DNA from: Rhinolophus ferrumequinum
Taxonomy: Eukaryota > Chordata > Mammalia > Chiroptera > Rhinolophidae
Reading direction: 5' to 3'
Assembly: GCF_004115265.2 (NCBI RefSeq)
Contig: NC_046304.1
Location: 12,268,292-12,332,291, forward strand
Length of the DNA: 64,000 nucleotides
The notes under the pieces were generated by a model. The model searched no databases and was not told the DNA's origin. It saw only the letters and a program-made list of their open reading frames with translations. Numbering within the stretch: position 1 is the stretch's first letter; every line of letters starts with the position of its first letter. The position numbers and the translations under genes are program-made. Shown one piece after another: positions 1 through 10,663 of this stretch.

Positions 1-889
1 GGTGTTTCTTCCTGTTGCTTGTGTGTATGTGTGGTGGAGGAGGGAGAAGTTTGTGGTAAAAATCAGAGGGAACAAATCTCATTAATAGTAACAAGGAAAA
101 AGTCCACAGCAGAGTCTGGAGGAATGGACTCCTCCAGAGTAATCTTTGGTTTTCCAACCTCTCCAAGTCCCTTCAGGCACCAATGGGGAATCCATAGATG
201 GCTTAGCACTTTTGGTTTCCTATTCAACACTGATTCTTTTTTTCTCCTTCCTTACTGACCCGAAATGGTATTTAGGAACCCACTCTACTCCATATAGTCA
301 TGTGCTTTAGGTGAATCTGGCTCTAGCACAGGCCCAGAGGTAGGACCTGATGACAGTAAGTCGGTCATGGTGGTGCCATCCCCCTTGTCAGTGGCTGGCT
401 TAATCATGGACAAGGGATGTAAACTTGGCCATGGATGAAGAGCTATCTGCTGGGGACTGTAGGCAAAGATTTCCTGACTGCCACGGGGGATACACTGAAA
501 GCGATGTGCTCATTTTCTTCTGAACATTGTTATACTTGAATGTCATATGTGAAACTGCTACAGCCATGTTGCAACCTTAAGAACAGGCCTGGACAACTCT
601 GCCTTACACGTTAGATCTGCAGAATGTCCAATTTACATTCCTACAGCTTCAGGACACCTGTTATCTGACTGCCTGTCTCCTCCCACCTTGGCTTCTGATC
701 CTGGTTGACACTACTCAGCTGGGAAGTAGATTCTGGCCCCCCAGGGCCACTGTAACCCCATGGCAGATCTAGGCGTTGTCAACGGAGTCCCCTAAGAGGC
801 TGAGTCCTTTCAATCAGATGTGAGGTCCCAGGCTGGGATTGGGAAGGCTGACAGAGGGCCCAGAAAATTCAGAGGTAGCTAAGTTTGGG
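1..889. other. Intergenic flank, nothing recognised
   Basis: No open reading frame here resembles a known protein, and I see no splice-supported exon or clear repeat. By synteny with human 17p13.1 the next gene to the left would be a C-type lectin (CLEC10A), but no lectin exon is visible. Confidence 0.5.
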
Positions 890-1096
890 TACCATGTTTC
901 CCCAAAAATAAGACCTAGCCAGACAATCAGCTCTAATGTGTCTTTTGGAGCAAAAATTAATATAATACCCAGTCTTATTTTACTATTAAGACTGGGTATA
1001 ATATAATATAATACCAGGACTTATATTAATTTTTGCTCCAAAAGACGCATTAGAGCTGATTGTCTGGCTAGGTCTTACTTTCAGGGAAACAGGATA
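890..1096. mobile_element. Palindromic MITE (Tc1/mariner-type), copy 1
   Basis: The element begins TACCATGTTTCCCC and ends with the inverted match GGGAAACAGGATA, flanked by TA. The two arms are long inverted repeats: each carries 'agctctaatg', 'ttttggagcaaaa' and 'aattaatata' or their complements, so the single strand could fold into one hairpin of about 200 nt. It has no coding capacity. Related copies lie at 34393-34540 and 57101-57356. TA flanks and terminal inverted repeats indicate a non-autonomous Tc1/mariner-superfamily element; the exact family name is not assigned. Confidence 0.8.
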
Positions 1097-3780
1097 CTAC
1101 AGGGAGGAAATGATAGACATCACCTCTTGTCCCTCTGGTGTGACTGTCCCCTCTCAAATCAAGACATGAGGAGCACAGGGAACTGGAGTAAAGATGGGAC
1201 TGAAGTAGAGATGAAGGGGTGACTACCTGGGGCTAGAAAACGGGAGGCAGTGAAATGGAAGGGAAATTCCATTTGTACAGTGCCTACCACGTGCCTAGAG
1301 TTGAACTGTTCCTTTCCAAGCCTTATTTAGCAGAAGTCTCACCAACAATCTAGATGCCTAGAAAATATTGGAGTTAAGAATCACGAACTTTGCTTTTAAC
1401 AATTCCCCATGTTTGCTTTTGCAGGATGCATGCACATGGCTGTCTCGATTCAAATTCCATTCCTATCCTGACAACCGGTTTTTAGTGGATGTTTGGACTG
1501 CCTTGCACCTGAAATTCTTCCTCCGTTTGAGAAATTTATTATTATTATCATTATCATCATCATCATTATTATTACTATTATTCTACTTTATTGAGGTATG
1601 GTTGACATGTCCCACCTTATTTTTTTTGGTGGGAGGCAGAACCTATCTACCTGTAGACACTGAAAAGACCAAGTGTTTACTTTCTTGGTGTCCCTTCCAG
1701 CCACAATGAGAGCACATGACGAAGGTTCAGGGTCAATATTGACCCTGGACTTGGATTTAGAGCTAGTGGTGAATAAAGTAGAGAACACTTCCGAGCAGCA
1801 ACAGTTTCTAGGCATTGTGGACGCAGAGAGCCAGCAGCGACATCTAGTGTCCAATGGTGACAGCAGCAGCCTTGGCGACCCATTTAGCCCTGTGGCAGTC
1901 TGTGTTCTGCCAAACTGAGTTCTTTAGCCTTCTTGATAATTCTGAGATCTACCCAGTATATCCTGTAATCAATCATTTCGCTCCTTAAATAACTTGGAGC
2001 GAGTGCCTATGATTTACAGCTAAGAACTTTGACATAGATGTTGGCCGAAGTCCCAGAATCAGAAAATGCCAGATAAGACACATTTGGAGATTTAGACACA
2101 CAGACCAGGCTCAAACATATTAGCTGGGTGCTTCCTCCACCATCCTGATGCCCCTCCTGAAGACTGGGTAGTCCAGAGGCTCCAGACCTTTAGCACTTAA
2201 GGGGGCTAGGGAGGTGGGGGATGGTGACGGAGGGAAGGCATGGGGACTGGATTGGAAGATGCACTGGAAATGGACTTGGTAGAGGGGATGAGAGAAGTAA
2301 TGTGGGGTAGGACTCCCACCCCATCCCAACCCATTCCAGGTCTTGTCTGAAACCTAGCTCAGCCTCAGCTCTGTCTTCATCAGTGCCAACTTCTACCTGA
2401 CCATGGCCTCCCCCAGCCCTAGACTCAGCAGACTCCTTCCCCAGTCCCAGTCCCAACACAAAGTTCAGGAGACTCATGTCAGTTCTCCATTCCTGTGTAG
2501 ATGTGTTCTCTGCACATAATGAGCCCCACTTGCCTGAGTGAGTGCACTTACCCTCCTGCTTCACTCCCCACTCCCAGTGCAGAGCACCTCAACAGATGTG
2601 CTCCCCTGGCCCTGAACCACAAACCCTGACCTTGTGATCTCCTCCTTTCCCGGGTCAAGTTCTTCTTCCACTTTTCTAGACCCTGGGTCTGGGCTTTGAG
2701 GTGTATGCTGACTTCCCATGGCCTGGTCTCTCGGTGAGCTAGGGAAGGAAAGGATTCTGGTGGGTGAGCGGTGAGAGGCAGCTCTATTAGGCACTTAGAA
2801 GCCCAAGATCAGCTGGGCCAAACACCACAAAGTCTCATATTTTTGTGTACCTCAAAGAGAGCCAGGTTTCTTGTGGGTAATACCATCTGTCCTTGCCTGT
2901 CCCCTTCCCTCCCATCCACCTTCTATAGAGGGAGCCCCCAGTGGGTGTACCCAAGGAATGGCTAGGCTCAGTTCAAGGCTTCCCCAAGGTTGCAGACCCT
3001 TGAGGCCCCCAAAACCTCTCACAGGGGCTCCCATGAGAAAACTCCAGAGCAGTTTCAGAGTCCACAAATACAGACACACTCCCAGATCCTGTAGTCCCCA
3101 AAGCAAATTACGTACAGACCTTGACCCTCTCTTTTGATCTCCCTAAAGACTCGACCTGGCTCAGTATCTACTTCTGGGACTTTCTCCATGTGGGCAAGCA
3201 TTATCAGTTTGGTCCATCAACAACCCCTTCGTGTGATGGTACCACATCCTGTTGAGTCCCTTGTTCAGTGTTTCTCTCATTCAGTCATTCGTCATTCACA
3301 TTTGGCACCTTTGGGTGTCAAAGATCCAGAAACCAAGAATGCAAGGTTCCACCTCCAGGGCAATATAGGGGAAAGATAAAAATGAATGATATCACCGCAG
3401 TCTGAGAAGTGCTCTCACGAGGGTTAATTAGGCAAAGGGGGAGGTATCTAATGCAGATTAGGAGTTGTTCAGAGGCCTTCCGAGAGGAAAACCTGCTGCA
3501 CCATCAGTGGAGAAGACTTGGGGAGAAAAACATAAATAATGTATCTAGTCATATAAAACATTATTTTCCTATGAAAATATGCACCAGACTATGAAGGAGG
3601 ATGCAAAATTCCACATGAATTTTCAATGTAAAACAAGATATTTCCGAGAAACTTCCCACACATGAACGGTCTATAACCCCAGACTCTCCTGACGCCTTAA
3701 CTGTGGTATAAGTCCTCTTTCCTCTGTGTTCAGCTTCCAGTATTAGTGAATATTCGTGAAAGCTATGTCCAAGTGAATCA
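1097..3780. other. Intergenic, no gene recognised
   Basis: Apart from the trinucleotide microsatellite at 1538-1586 I recognise no exon, RNA or well-preserved repeat. The short open frames on both strands are low-complexity or unrelated to known families and lack flanking splice context. Confidence 0.45.
1538..1586. repeat. (ATT/ATC)n microsatellite
   Basis: Imperfect trinucleotide run of ATT and ATC units between unremarkable intergenic sequence. No gene association is visible. Confidence 0.7.
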
Positions 3781-3789
3781 GTCTTTGGG

Positions 3790-4290
3790 AAAACATCTAC
3801 ATTCCTTAACCTGACCTTTAAGACCTTTCATGATGGGACCTTCTGCCCCTACATTGTTCTTCTCTACCCTCACTGTTCTCCATACAGCAGCTATTTACAG
3901 CGCTCCAAACAATAAACAATGTGCCAAGCTGGTTTATCCCTTTGTGATTTTTCCACAGTCTGTTCCCTTTGCCTGGAATGCCCTTGCCCACACATCCATC
4001 TGGCAAACTCCTACTCATCCTTCAAGACCCAGCTCAAAGAGCTCCTCTTCTGTGAAGCCTTCCCAGCAAGCCCTAGCAGAATGAGTCAGTTCCTCCCATG
4101 CACTACTCTATGGTGCGCGTCCCTCTCCTTGTGCTGAGATTTTTTTATTTCACTTTTTCTCTACTAATGATTTTGGGAGCTTGGAGGGGAGAGACTGTAT
4201 CATTTATAATTTTATCCCTAGCCCTAAGCATAGCATCTGGCATAGTAGGTGTCTATGTTTTGTTTGAAGGAGTGAATGAACAAAACTTAA
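3790..4290 (+). mobile_element. L2 LINE 3' fragment
   Basis: Carries the recognisable L2 3' region: 'tggaatgccctt', then 'ctcctactcatccttcaaga', then 'agctcctcttctgtgaagcc', followed by the L2 tail region ending in a short repeat of 'gaatgaa'. Diverged and truncated at its 5' side, as is usual for this ancient family. Some terminal-exon-like open frames over this segment are repeat-derived. Confidence 0.8.
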
Positions 4291-4569
4291 TTTGATTCCT
4301 TTCTTCTCTTTTGTTTTTAGAGTCAAGATAGAGAGACCAGGATTTTCTTATGAACTCTGGAAAATGCTAAGAAAATCACTCACCACATAAAAAAAAAAAA
4401 ATCCCATTTAACCTTTTTGTGGCTATTCACATCTTACAACCCGTGTAGTTCTACTGAGAGCTCAGCAGACCAATGTGGATCTTTGACCTTGAGACATTAG
4501 TAGATGTAGACAAGTAGTGAAAGCACAGTGATGCTGAAAGGTCTAGTCAGATTTCTCCAAGTCACAACA

Positions 4570-4810
4570 ATAGCAGCAATAGGGGCTGACACACATCATG
4601 TTCCAGGCACTGTTTTATGTTCCTTACTCATACATGTATACACAGCAACTCATTTAATCCTTATTAAAAACCCTATCAGGTAGCTACTATTATTATCCCC
4701 ATTTTAGAGATGAGGAAACTGAGCCACAGAGGGATTGAAAAATTTGCTCACAATAATACAGCTAATAAGTGGCAGAGATGAGATTCAAACCCAGGAAGTC
4801 TAGCTTGGGA
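4570..4810 (-). mobile_element. MIR SINE
   Basis: The reverse complement shows the MIR core: 'gaggaaactgagccacagag' on the + strand is the complement of the conserved ctcagtttcctc block, followed by the 'gctaataagtggcagag' block and the tRNA-derived end. Ancient and diverged. Confidence 0.85.
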
Positions 4811-5471
4811 ATCCATTCTCCCAATTTCAACTTTATATAAACTCCATGAGCAGAAGACATATAGTGATGGCAATTTTGGCTAAGAATATAGGGAACTTGA
4901 GGTAGAAGAGAAATGTTCTCTTTCACAACCAATCACCCCAGTCCCAGGCTCTGGACACCCTCTGGGTTCGCAAGTATCCTTTAAAGGTGCTCAGCATAAC
5001 TATACAACTCCCAGACCTAGAGGGCCCCTGTCTCCTCTTTGGTTTGCATTTCTACTTCACCACAGAGAGGGAGTAATTTGTTTCAGTTGGCTTTATTCAA
5101 CTTGGGACAGAGTCCTCGCCACCCATCTCAGGAGTGGGCTCAGTGCCCTTGTCGGTGGCTGAGGATCTGCTAGCTCCACCTCCCAGGTGCCTTTTACAAC
5201 AGCAACCCAGGCTAGAGAAACCAGTGAGACCACTTTCCTACGATATACGTGGCAGGATCTTAAACCTTCGTGGATTCCTGTGCCCTACCCAGGACATTTC
5301 AAGCAGAGGGCATGACATATGCAAGAATTCAGGAGTGAGAAAAAGACAGGTATGTCCATGGAGCAGGTAAGACTATGGCTGGTGGAAGGGTATATGAAAG
5401 AGGAGGGAAATGGAATAGAAATGTATCCTGGGTCTACTTTTAGTTGTGAAAGGCTTTACACCCAAAGTTCA
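4811..5471. other. Intergenic, nothing recognised
   Basis: Between a MIR and a mariner derivative. No exon or RNA structure is recognisable. Confidence 0.45.
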
Positions 5472-6025
5472 AAGTCAGATAATTAAGTTCGCGAACTTAT
5501 TCTAGAAAAACTGCTACATACCTCATTGCTGAATATCACTACAGTCACCTTTGAAGTACTCCCCTTGGGAAGCTACGCACCGATGCCAGCGCCTAGTCCA
5601 CCCTTCAAAGCAATTTTGGAACTCTTTTTCTGGAATGGCCATTAGAGCCGTCGTCACATTACCATTGATGTTTTGAATGTCATCAAAATGTCTTCCTTTT
5701 AATATTTCCCTTGTCTTCAGGTAAAGAAAGAAGTCATTTGGGGTCAGATCAGGTGAGTAGGGAAGGTGTTCCAATAGTTATTTGTTTACTGGTTAAAAAC
5801 TCCCTCACAGACAGTGCTGTGTAAGATGGTGCATTGTCGTAATGTGAGAGCCATGAATTATTGGCAAAAAGTTTGTCACGTAGCCTTTTTAGCACTTCCA
5901 AATAGTAAACTTGGTAAACTGTTTGTTCAGTTGGTACAAATTCATAATGAACAATTCCTCTGATATCAAAAAAGGTTAGCAACATCATTGCAACAAGTTC
6001 ACAAACTTAATTGTCAGACCTCATA
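5472..6025 (-). mobile_element. Mariner deletion derivative, copy 1
   Basis: The ends are inverted repeats: 'ttaagttcgcgaac' near 5482 and 'gttcacaaacttaattgtc' near 5997, next to TA. The interior, read on the - strand, encodes only the C-terminal half of a mariner transposase: FFDIRGIVHYEF, then HYDNAPS (second catalytic Asp), then PYSPDLTPNDFF (third Asp of the D,D34D triad), ending in a GEYFKGD-type C-terminus. The reading frame is broken between the second and third Asp. The N-terminal DNA-binding half is absent: the TIR abuts the region encoding 'MMLLTFFDIRG'. The same structure recurs at 54662-55246, so this is an amplified non-autonomous form of about 560-585 bp. Confidence 0.88.
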
Positions 6026-6595
6026 AATTGAGTTTTTCTCCCCCTCCTATTGTCTGTAGAGAGTCATCAAGGTCAGGCTGTGTTTGTTAGGTTTACAGTT
6101 TCACTACTTAAGCTGTTGTTTTCTTTACTTGCAGATACTTCTCAACAATTGGGAAGTACTGCCATCATGTGGCTTTTGGGTGATACATGCTCCAAACTGT
6201 AAATAGCTGAATTTTCTGATATTGTTTCATAATTAAAGAACACATCTCTTGATTCAAATAGCTGAAGTAAAACAATGGTAACCTTAATCCTAATGTAAAA
6301 AGGATAATTTTTATGAAGTTTTTCAAGAAATCAGTACCTGGGTTCAATTCTTGGATTTCTTACTTTGTTTTTAAAATTCTAATCGCTCAATCTTTAGCGA
6401 TTCCAATCACAAGGATCCTTTCTTTTCCCAGTAAACCCTATCTTAGAATTATAAACTCTTTGGCTCTGAAAAGGCTCTGCCATTTGCAGGCCAATTTGGA
6501 ATCAAACTGTCTCCAGGCCATCATGTCCTTTCACTGTGGCAAATTCTGTTTCAGTCGTAGGTCTGTTCTGCTTGTATGGTCCCACAGTTGGACAG
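6026..6595. other. Intergenic, nothing recognised
   Basis: AT-rich sequence between the mariner derivative and a MIR. No exon recognised. Confidence 0.4.
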
Positions 6596-6599
6596 ACCC

Positions 6600-6780
6600 A
6601 AATTCAAATATTTTCACCATTTTTTAGCTGGGTGATTTTGGGCAAGTCACCTAACCTCTGGAAGCTTCAGTTACTTCATCTGTAAAATGAGGATGGCACC
6701 ATCATCACAGGGTTATTGTGAGGATGAAGAGAGGACATGTGTAAAAATCTCCTGGCACATCACAGCCCCTCATACATAAT
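6600..6780 (+). mobile_element. MIR SINE
   Basis: Contains 'gggcaagtcacctaacctct' followed by 'cttcatctgtaaaatgagga' and 'gggttattgtgaggatgaa', the standard order of MIR core and 3' region on the + strand. Confidence 0.85.
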
Positions 6781-7084
6781 AAGGGAGTCCTCTTCCTTCA
6801 CCTGAATCTTTGAGGGCATATTCTTGTAGAGCGTGCAATAAGCACTCAGTGGAGGTCTGTAATTTGATAGCCAAGATTTACCTGGTCTTCCAGCTACGTT
6901 TCCTGAGAACAAAACTACTCATTGCCTCAGGCGTTGGGGGACCCCCCCCTCCCCGTTTCAGTGCGTTGCCTACCAACCTTGAGCTTGCTGGGGATTGCAA
7001 TCCACGCGTCTTCTCCGTGTGCAGCAGGCGGCAGATGCGTGGCCATGGGCAGGGTGGCATTCTTTCCTTGCTTTTTCGGGGGCT

Positions 7085-7122
<38 letters not shown>

Positions 7123-7144
7123 TTAATTTCCGTGAGGGGGGGAG

Positions 7145-7195
<51 letters not shown>
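7085..7195. repeat. (TG)n followed by (GA)n microsatellites
   Basis: A pure TG run (about 7085-7119) is separated by a short T/G-rich spacer from a pure GA run (about 7148-7193). They lie 520-630 bp upstream of the SLC16A11 start codon. Alternating purine-pyrimidine and homopurine tracts can adopt non-B structures; any effect on SLC16A11 is inference. Confidence 0.9.
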
Positions 7196-7199
<4 letters not shown>

Positions 7200-7714
7200 T
7201 CCCCGTGGGACTCAGCTTCTGGCCTCACCCTGGGCTCCGCGGATTGGCTGTCTCAACTCGCCTCCGCCCTGTGTACCACCGCGTCCCAGGTGGCTCAGGC
7301 CCCCAGCAGTGATCTGTTTACCGAGAGAGCCCAGCCAAGTTGGGCTCCCTCTCTGCACACACTCCCCTCTGTGGACCGGCCCGCACAGGAAACGGGGAGA
7401 AATCAGGCAGAGCCATTCCTCGCCCTTTCCCTCCCCTCATCGCCCGGAGAGATCGGGTAAGGGGTAAGGAGTGTGGCGGGAAGGGCAGTCCCAAGCCAGG
7501 ATGTCACCCAGTCCCGGTACCTCACTCGTACCCAGGAATTCTATGCCCAGGCCCAGCTCCTGCTCCCTCCACCCCCGCCCTTTTGTGCTCAGGGTGACGA
7601 GCCCTCCCTGGGCAAGCAGCCCCCAGAGGCTGGGTGTCAGGGATGCCAGGTCCCTAGAAGAGGCACAGACATGGAGATTTCATTCACAGGTGTTCCCTCC
7701 TCCCCCAGACAGCG

Positions 7715-9569
7715 ATGATGACCCCCAAGCTGGCCGGACCTCCAGACGGGGGCTGGGGCTGGGTGGTGGCGGCCGCAGCCTTCGTGGTGAATGGGCTCTC
7801 CTACGGGTTGTTGCGTTCCCTGGGCCTTGCCCTCCCTGACCTCGCGGAGCACTTTGACCGAACTGCTCAGGACACTGCGTGGGTCAGCGCCCTGGCCCTA
7901 GCCGTGCAGCAGGCAGCCAGTGAGGGGGGACCCCGAGGTGGGAGGCAGGAATGGGGTGGAGGAGTCGTTGAGTGTAGTGGTGGGGGACCCACCTGATTAC
8001 CAGATAACCTGAGAAAGGGCGACGGGTGGAACGAAATTCTAGAAGAGAGGGTCATGAGGTTAAGGGGAGGAGCTGTTAGGCTAGGGGAAGAGTTTTAGGT
8101 CTAGGCAAACAGCCAATGAGAAGTGTTGAATCGAGTTTTGGGGCTCAGGGGCGTGTCTTCCGTTTACTCTGCCTCCTTCTAGGCCCAGTGGGCAGCGCAC
8201 TGAGCACCCGCTGGGGAGCACGCCCGGTGGTGATGGTTGGGGGCATCCTTACCTCACTCGGCTTCATCTTCTCGGCTTTTGCCGGCAGTCTGCTACACCT
8301 CTACCTTGGCCTGGGCGTCCTTGCTGGTGAGGGGAGAGGATACCCGGGTCATTACGGGGTAATGGTGAAAATAGGAGCTGGTTGGGGGCTGGAGGCCAAC
8401 CGGACAGCGGCCCCCTCCAAGGAGCAGGGCTGGGATTATTGGGGCAGGCATCCCTGGTCCTCACCCCATCTTACCCATTCACAGGCTCCGGCTGGGCCCT
8501 GGTGTTTGCCCCTGCCGTCGGGACCCTCTCCCGTTACTTCTCCCGCCGTCGAGTCTTGGCTGTGGGGCTGGCCCTCACGGGCAGCGGGGCCTCCTCGCTG
8601 CTCCTGGCCCCCGCCTTGCAGCTCCTCCTGCATACTGTCGGCTGGCGGGGGGCCCTGCTCCTCCTTGGTGCCATTACCCTCCACCTCATTCCCTGTGGAG
8701 CCCTTCTGCGACCCCTAGCGCTTCCTGGCGACCCTCCAGCACCACCCCACGGACCCCTAGCTGCCCTCGGCCTAGATCTCTTCACTCGCCGCTCCTTCTT
8801 AGTTTTTGCTCTGGGCACAGCCATGGTGGGGGGTGGGTACTTCGTCCCCTATGTGCACTTGGCCCCTCACGCTTTAGACCAAGGCCTAGGGGGGTATGGA
8901 GCAGCGCTGGTGGTGGCGGTGGCGGCGGTGGCAGATGCAGGCGCCCGGCTGGTCTGCGGGTGGCTGGCGGACCAGGGCTGGGTGCCCCTCACACGGCTGC
9001 TGGCGGTGTTTGGGGCTCTGACAGGACTGGGGCTGCTGGCCGTGGGGCTGGTGCCGGTAGTGGGAAACAAGGAGGGCTGGGAGGGCTCTCTGCTGGCCAC
9101 AGCTGGGGCCTACGGGCTGAGCGCCGGCGGTTACGCCCCACTGGTTTTCGGTGTGCTTCCGGGGCTAGTGGGCATCGAAGGTGTTGTACAGGCCACGGGG
9201 CTGGTGATGATGCTGATGAGCCTTGGGGGGCTTCTGGGCCCTCCCCTGTCAGGTAAGGACCTGAGCCACCATTTCACCTCGCCAACATCCTCTGCCCCTG
9301 GGATCTGAGGCCTCTAAATTCCTTTCCCCTTCCTCTCAGGCTTCCTAAGAGATGAGACAGGAGACTTCACTACCTCCTTCCTCGTGTGTGGCTCTTTGGT
9401 CCTCTCTGGCAGCTTCATCTACATGGGGCTGCCTGGGGCGATGCCCTCGTGCCATCCAGCCTCAAGTCCAGCCACCGCTCCCCCTGAGAGGGGGGAGCTG
9501 CTCCCCATTCCTCAAGTTGCCCTGCTCTCCCCAGGAAACCCTCACTCCACTCTAGACACCGCTTGTTGA
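7715..9569 (+). CDS. SLC16A11: Monocarboxylate transporter 11 (MCT11)
   Basis: Coding exons 7715-7919, 8183-8326, 8485-9252 and 9340-9569, with GT-AG introns of phase 1; the frame closes to 448 residues (447 from the second of two adjacent ATGs, which matches human MTPK). It is a 12-transmembrane major-facilitator protein of the SLC16 family. The family signature DGGWGW opens TM1, and the [13 protein letters not shown] block follows TM4/5. The C-terminus LDTAC matches human LDTTC. In human the protein is a proton-coupled monocarboxylate transporter of liver, linked to type 2 diabetes risk. The first coding exon starts just after an acceptor-like 'cctcccccag', so an upstream untranslated exon is likely. 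It lies tail-to-tail with its paralogue SLC16A13. No frame damage was seen. Confidence 0.97.
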
Positions 9570-9599
9570 CCATTTTCTTTTGGTTTGAGCCCATCCCCC

Positions 9600-9605
9600 A
9601 ATAAA
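9600..9605 (+). terminator. SLC16A11: Poly(A) signal of SLC16A11
   Basis: Canonical AATAAA, 30 nt after the stop codon, giving a very short 3' UTR. No other canonical signal lies closer. Confidence 0.85.
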
Positions 9606-10010
9606 GAATTTCTGGTTTTCCTGCAAGCTCCAATTGTGAACCAATCTAGGATGCTGAAAACATTCTACTTTAGATATTCAAAGAAGCTGAGTGAAAGAAA
9701 CACTAAGCCCTGGGGGAGGGGAAGGGTATCTATCTGTTCAGCCAGTCCATTTCTCTGTACCCAAGTTGTTGCCAATATAACAGGGAATCTTTGAGAAGTT
9801 GTCTGCCTGTCAGCTTCAATTTGTTTTGGGAGGGAGGGGGCCTCATGGGTGCTACCTACTCCATCCTCATTTCACTTACTCAAAATTGTTTCCTGAATCT
9901 CAATGTCCTTCTACTGGCCTGAGATAAGTACAAGAATCCTAGACCCAGACTTCAGCTCTCTCAGCTTTAGCTCCCTCTCCCAAACTACTCCCCTACATGC
10001 ACATGCACGT

Positions 10011-10048
<38 letters not shown>

Positions 10049-10663
10049 TGTCCCCACCATTCTCTTAATTTCTTTTCTAAGACACAGGAGATAGTGGGAA
10101 AGAGGGAGGTCAGTGGGAAAGTGGGAGGAACTGTAATCCACAGAGCAGAGGCCAGGGTTAAAATCTATGGGTCACCAGAGCTCTGGGACACCTCCCCTCC
10201 ACCCCTCAAGTCGTGACCCCATTCACCAACCCAAGCATATGGGCTCTTTCTGGGATTTTGATTATTATCCAGTTTTCTTATTCAGTTTTATCTCAAAGGA
10301 GCATCCCTCTTTCCCAAACATCTGTCTTCAGAGAAGAAACTTAGTAGGCAACACCAGAGATCACTTGTAAAACATAGTCATAAGTCTCTTGGCCTTTGAT
10401 TTCCACAGCTGATTCACAGCTCAATGGAGCAGGCTGAACTCCTGGATCCTGCAGAAAAGATTTTGGGTGCAAAGAAGAGATAGGAGTCCTCAAGAAAATA
10501 CAAAGGGTTGGCACACACATCACAGGAGCCCCGCGCCTGCTGTGGCAAAAGATAGATCCAGATGCTTAAGGCACTGTGGTTCTGGGGGCATCAGGATAGG
10601 GCAGGAGAAGACCTGGAGCTGCCAACCTCTGGTTTTCTGGATCTGACAGCCCCTTTTTGGAGT
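9606..10663. other. Convergent intergenic region and SLC16A13 3' UTR
   Basis: Holds the 3' end of SLC16A13 (- strand) and a (CA)n microsatellite at 10013-10046. I found no canonical AATAAA or ATTAAA on the - strand within 650 bp of the SLC16A13 stop; variant signals near 10270-10295 are possible. Confidence 0.55.
10013..10046. repeat. (CA)n microsatellite
   Basis: Seventeen uninterrupted AC dinucleotides between the two convergent SLC16 genes. Confidence 0.95.

Noticed and set aside
1-7600. Search for CLEC10A exons expected from synteny
   Set aside because: No C-type lectin motifs (such as WIGL or WNDxxC) were found in any frame here, so the gene lies beyond the left edge.
8116-8718. Open frames overlapping SLC16A11 exons in other frames and on the other strand
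   Set aside because: They read through introns or run antisense over GC-rich exons. The spliced SLC16A11 frame explains the conservation.
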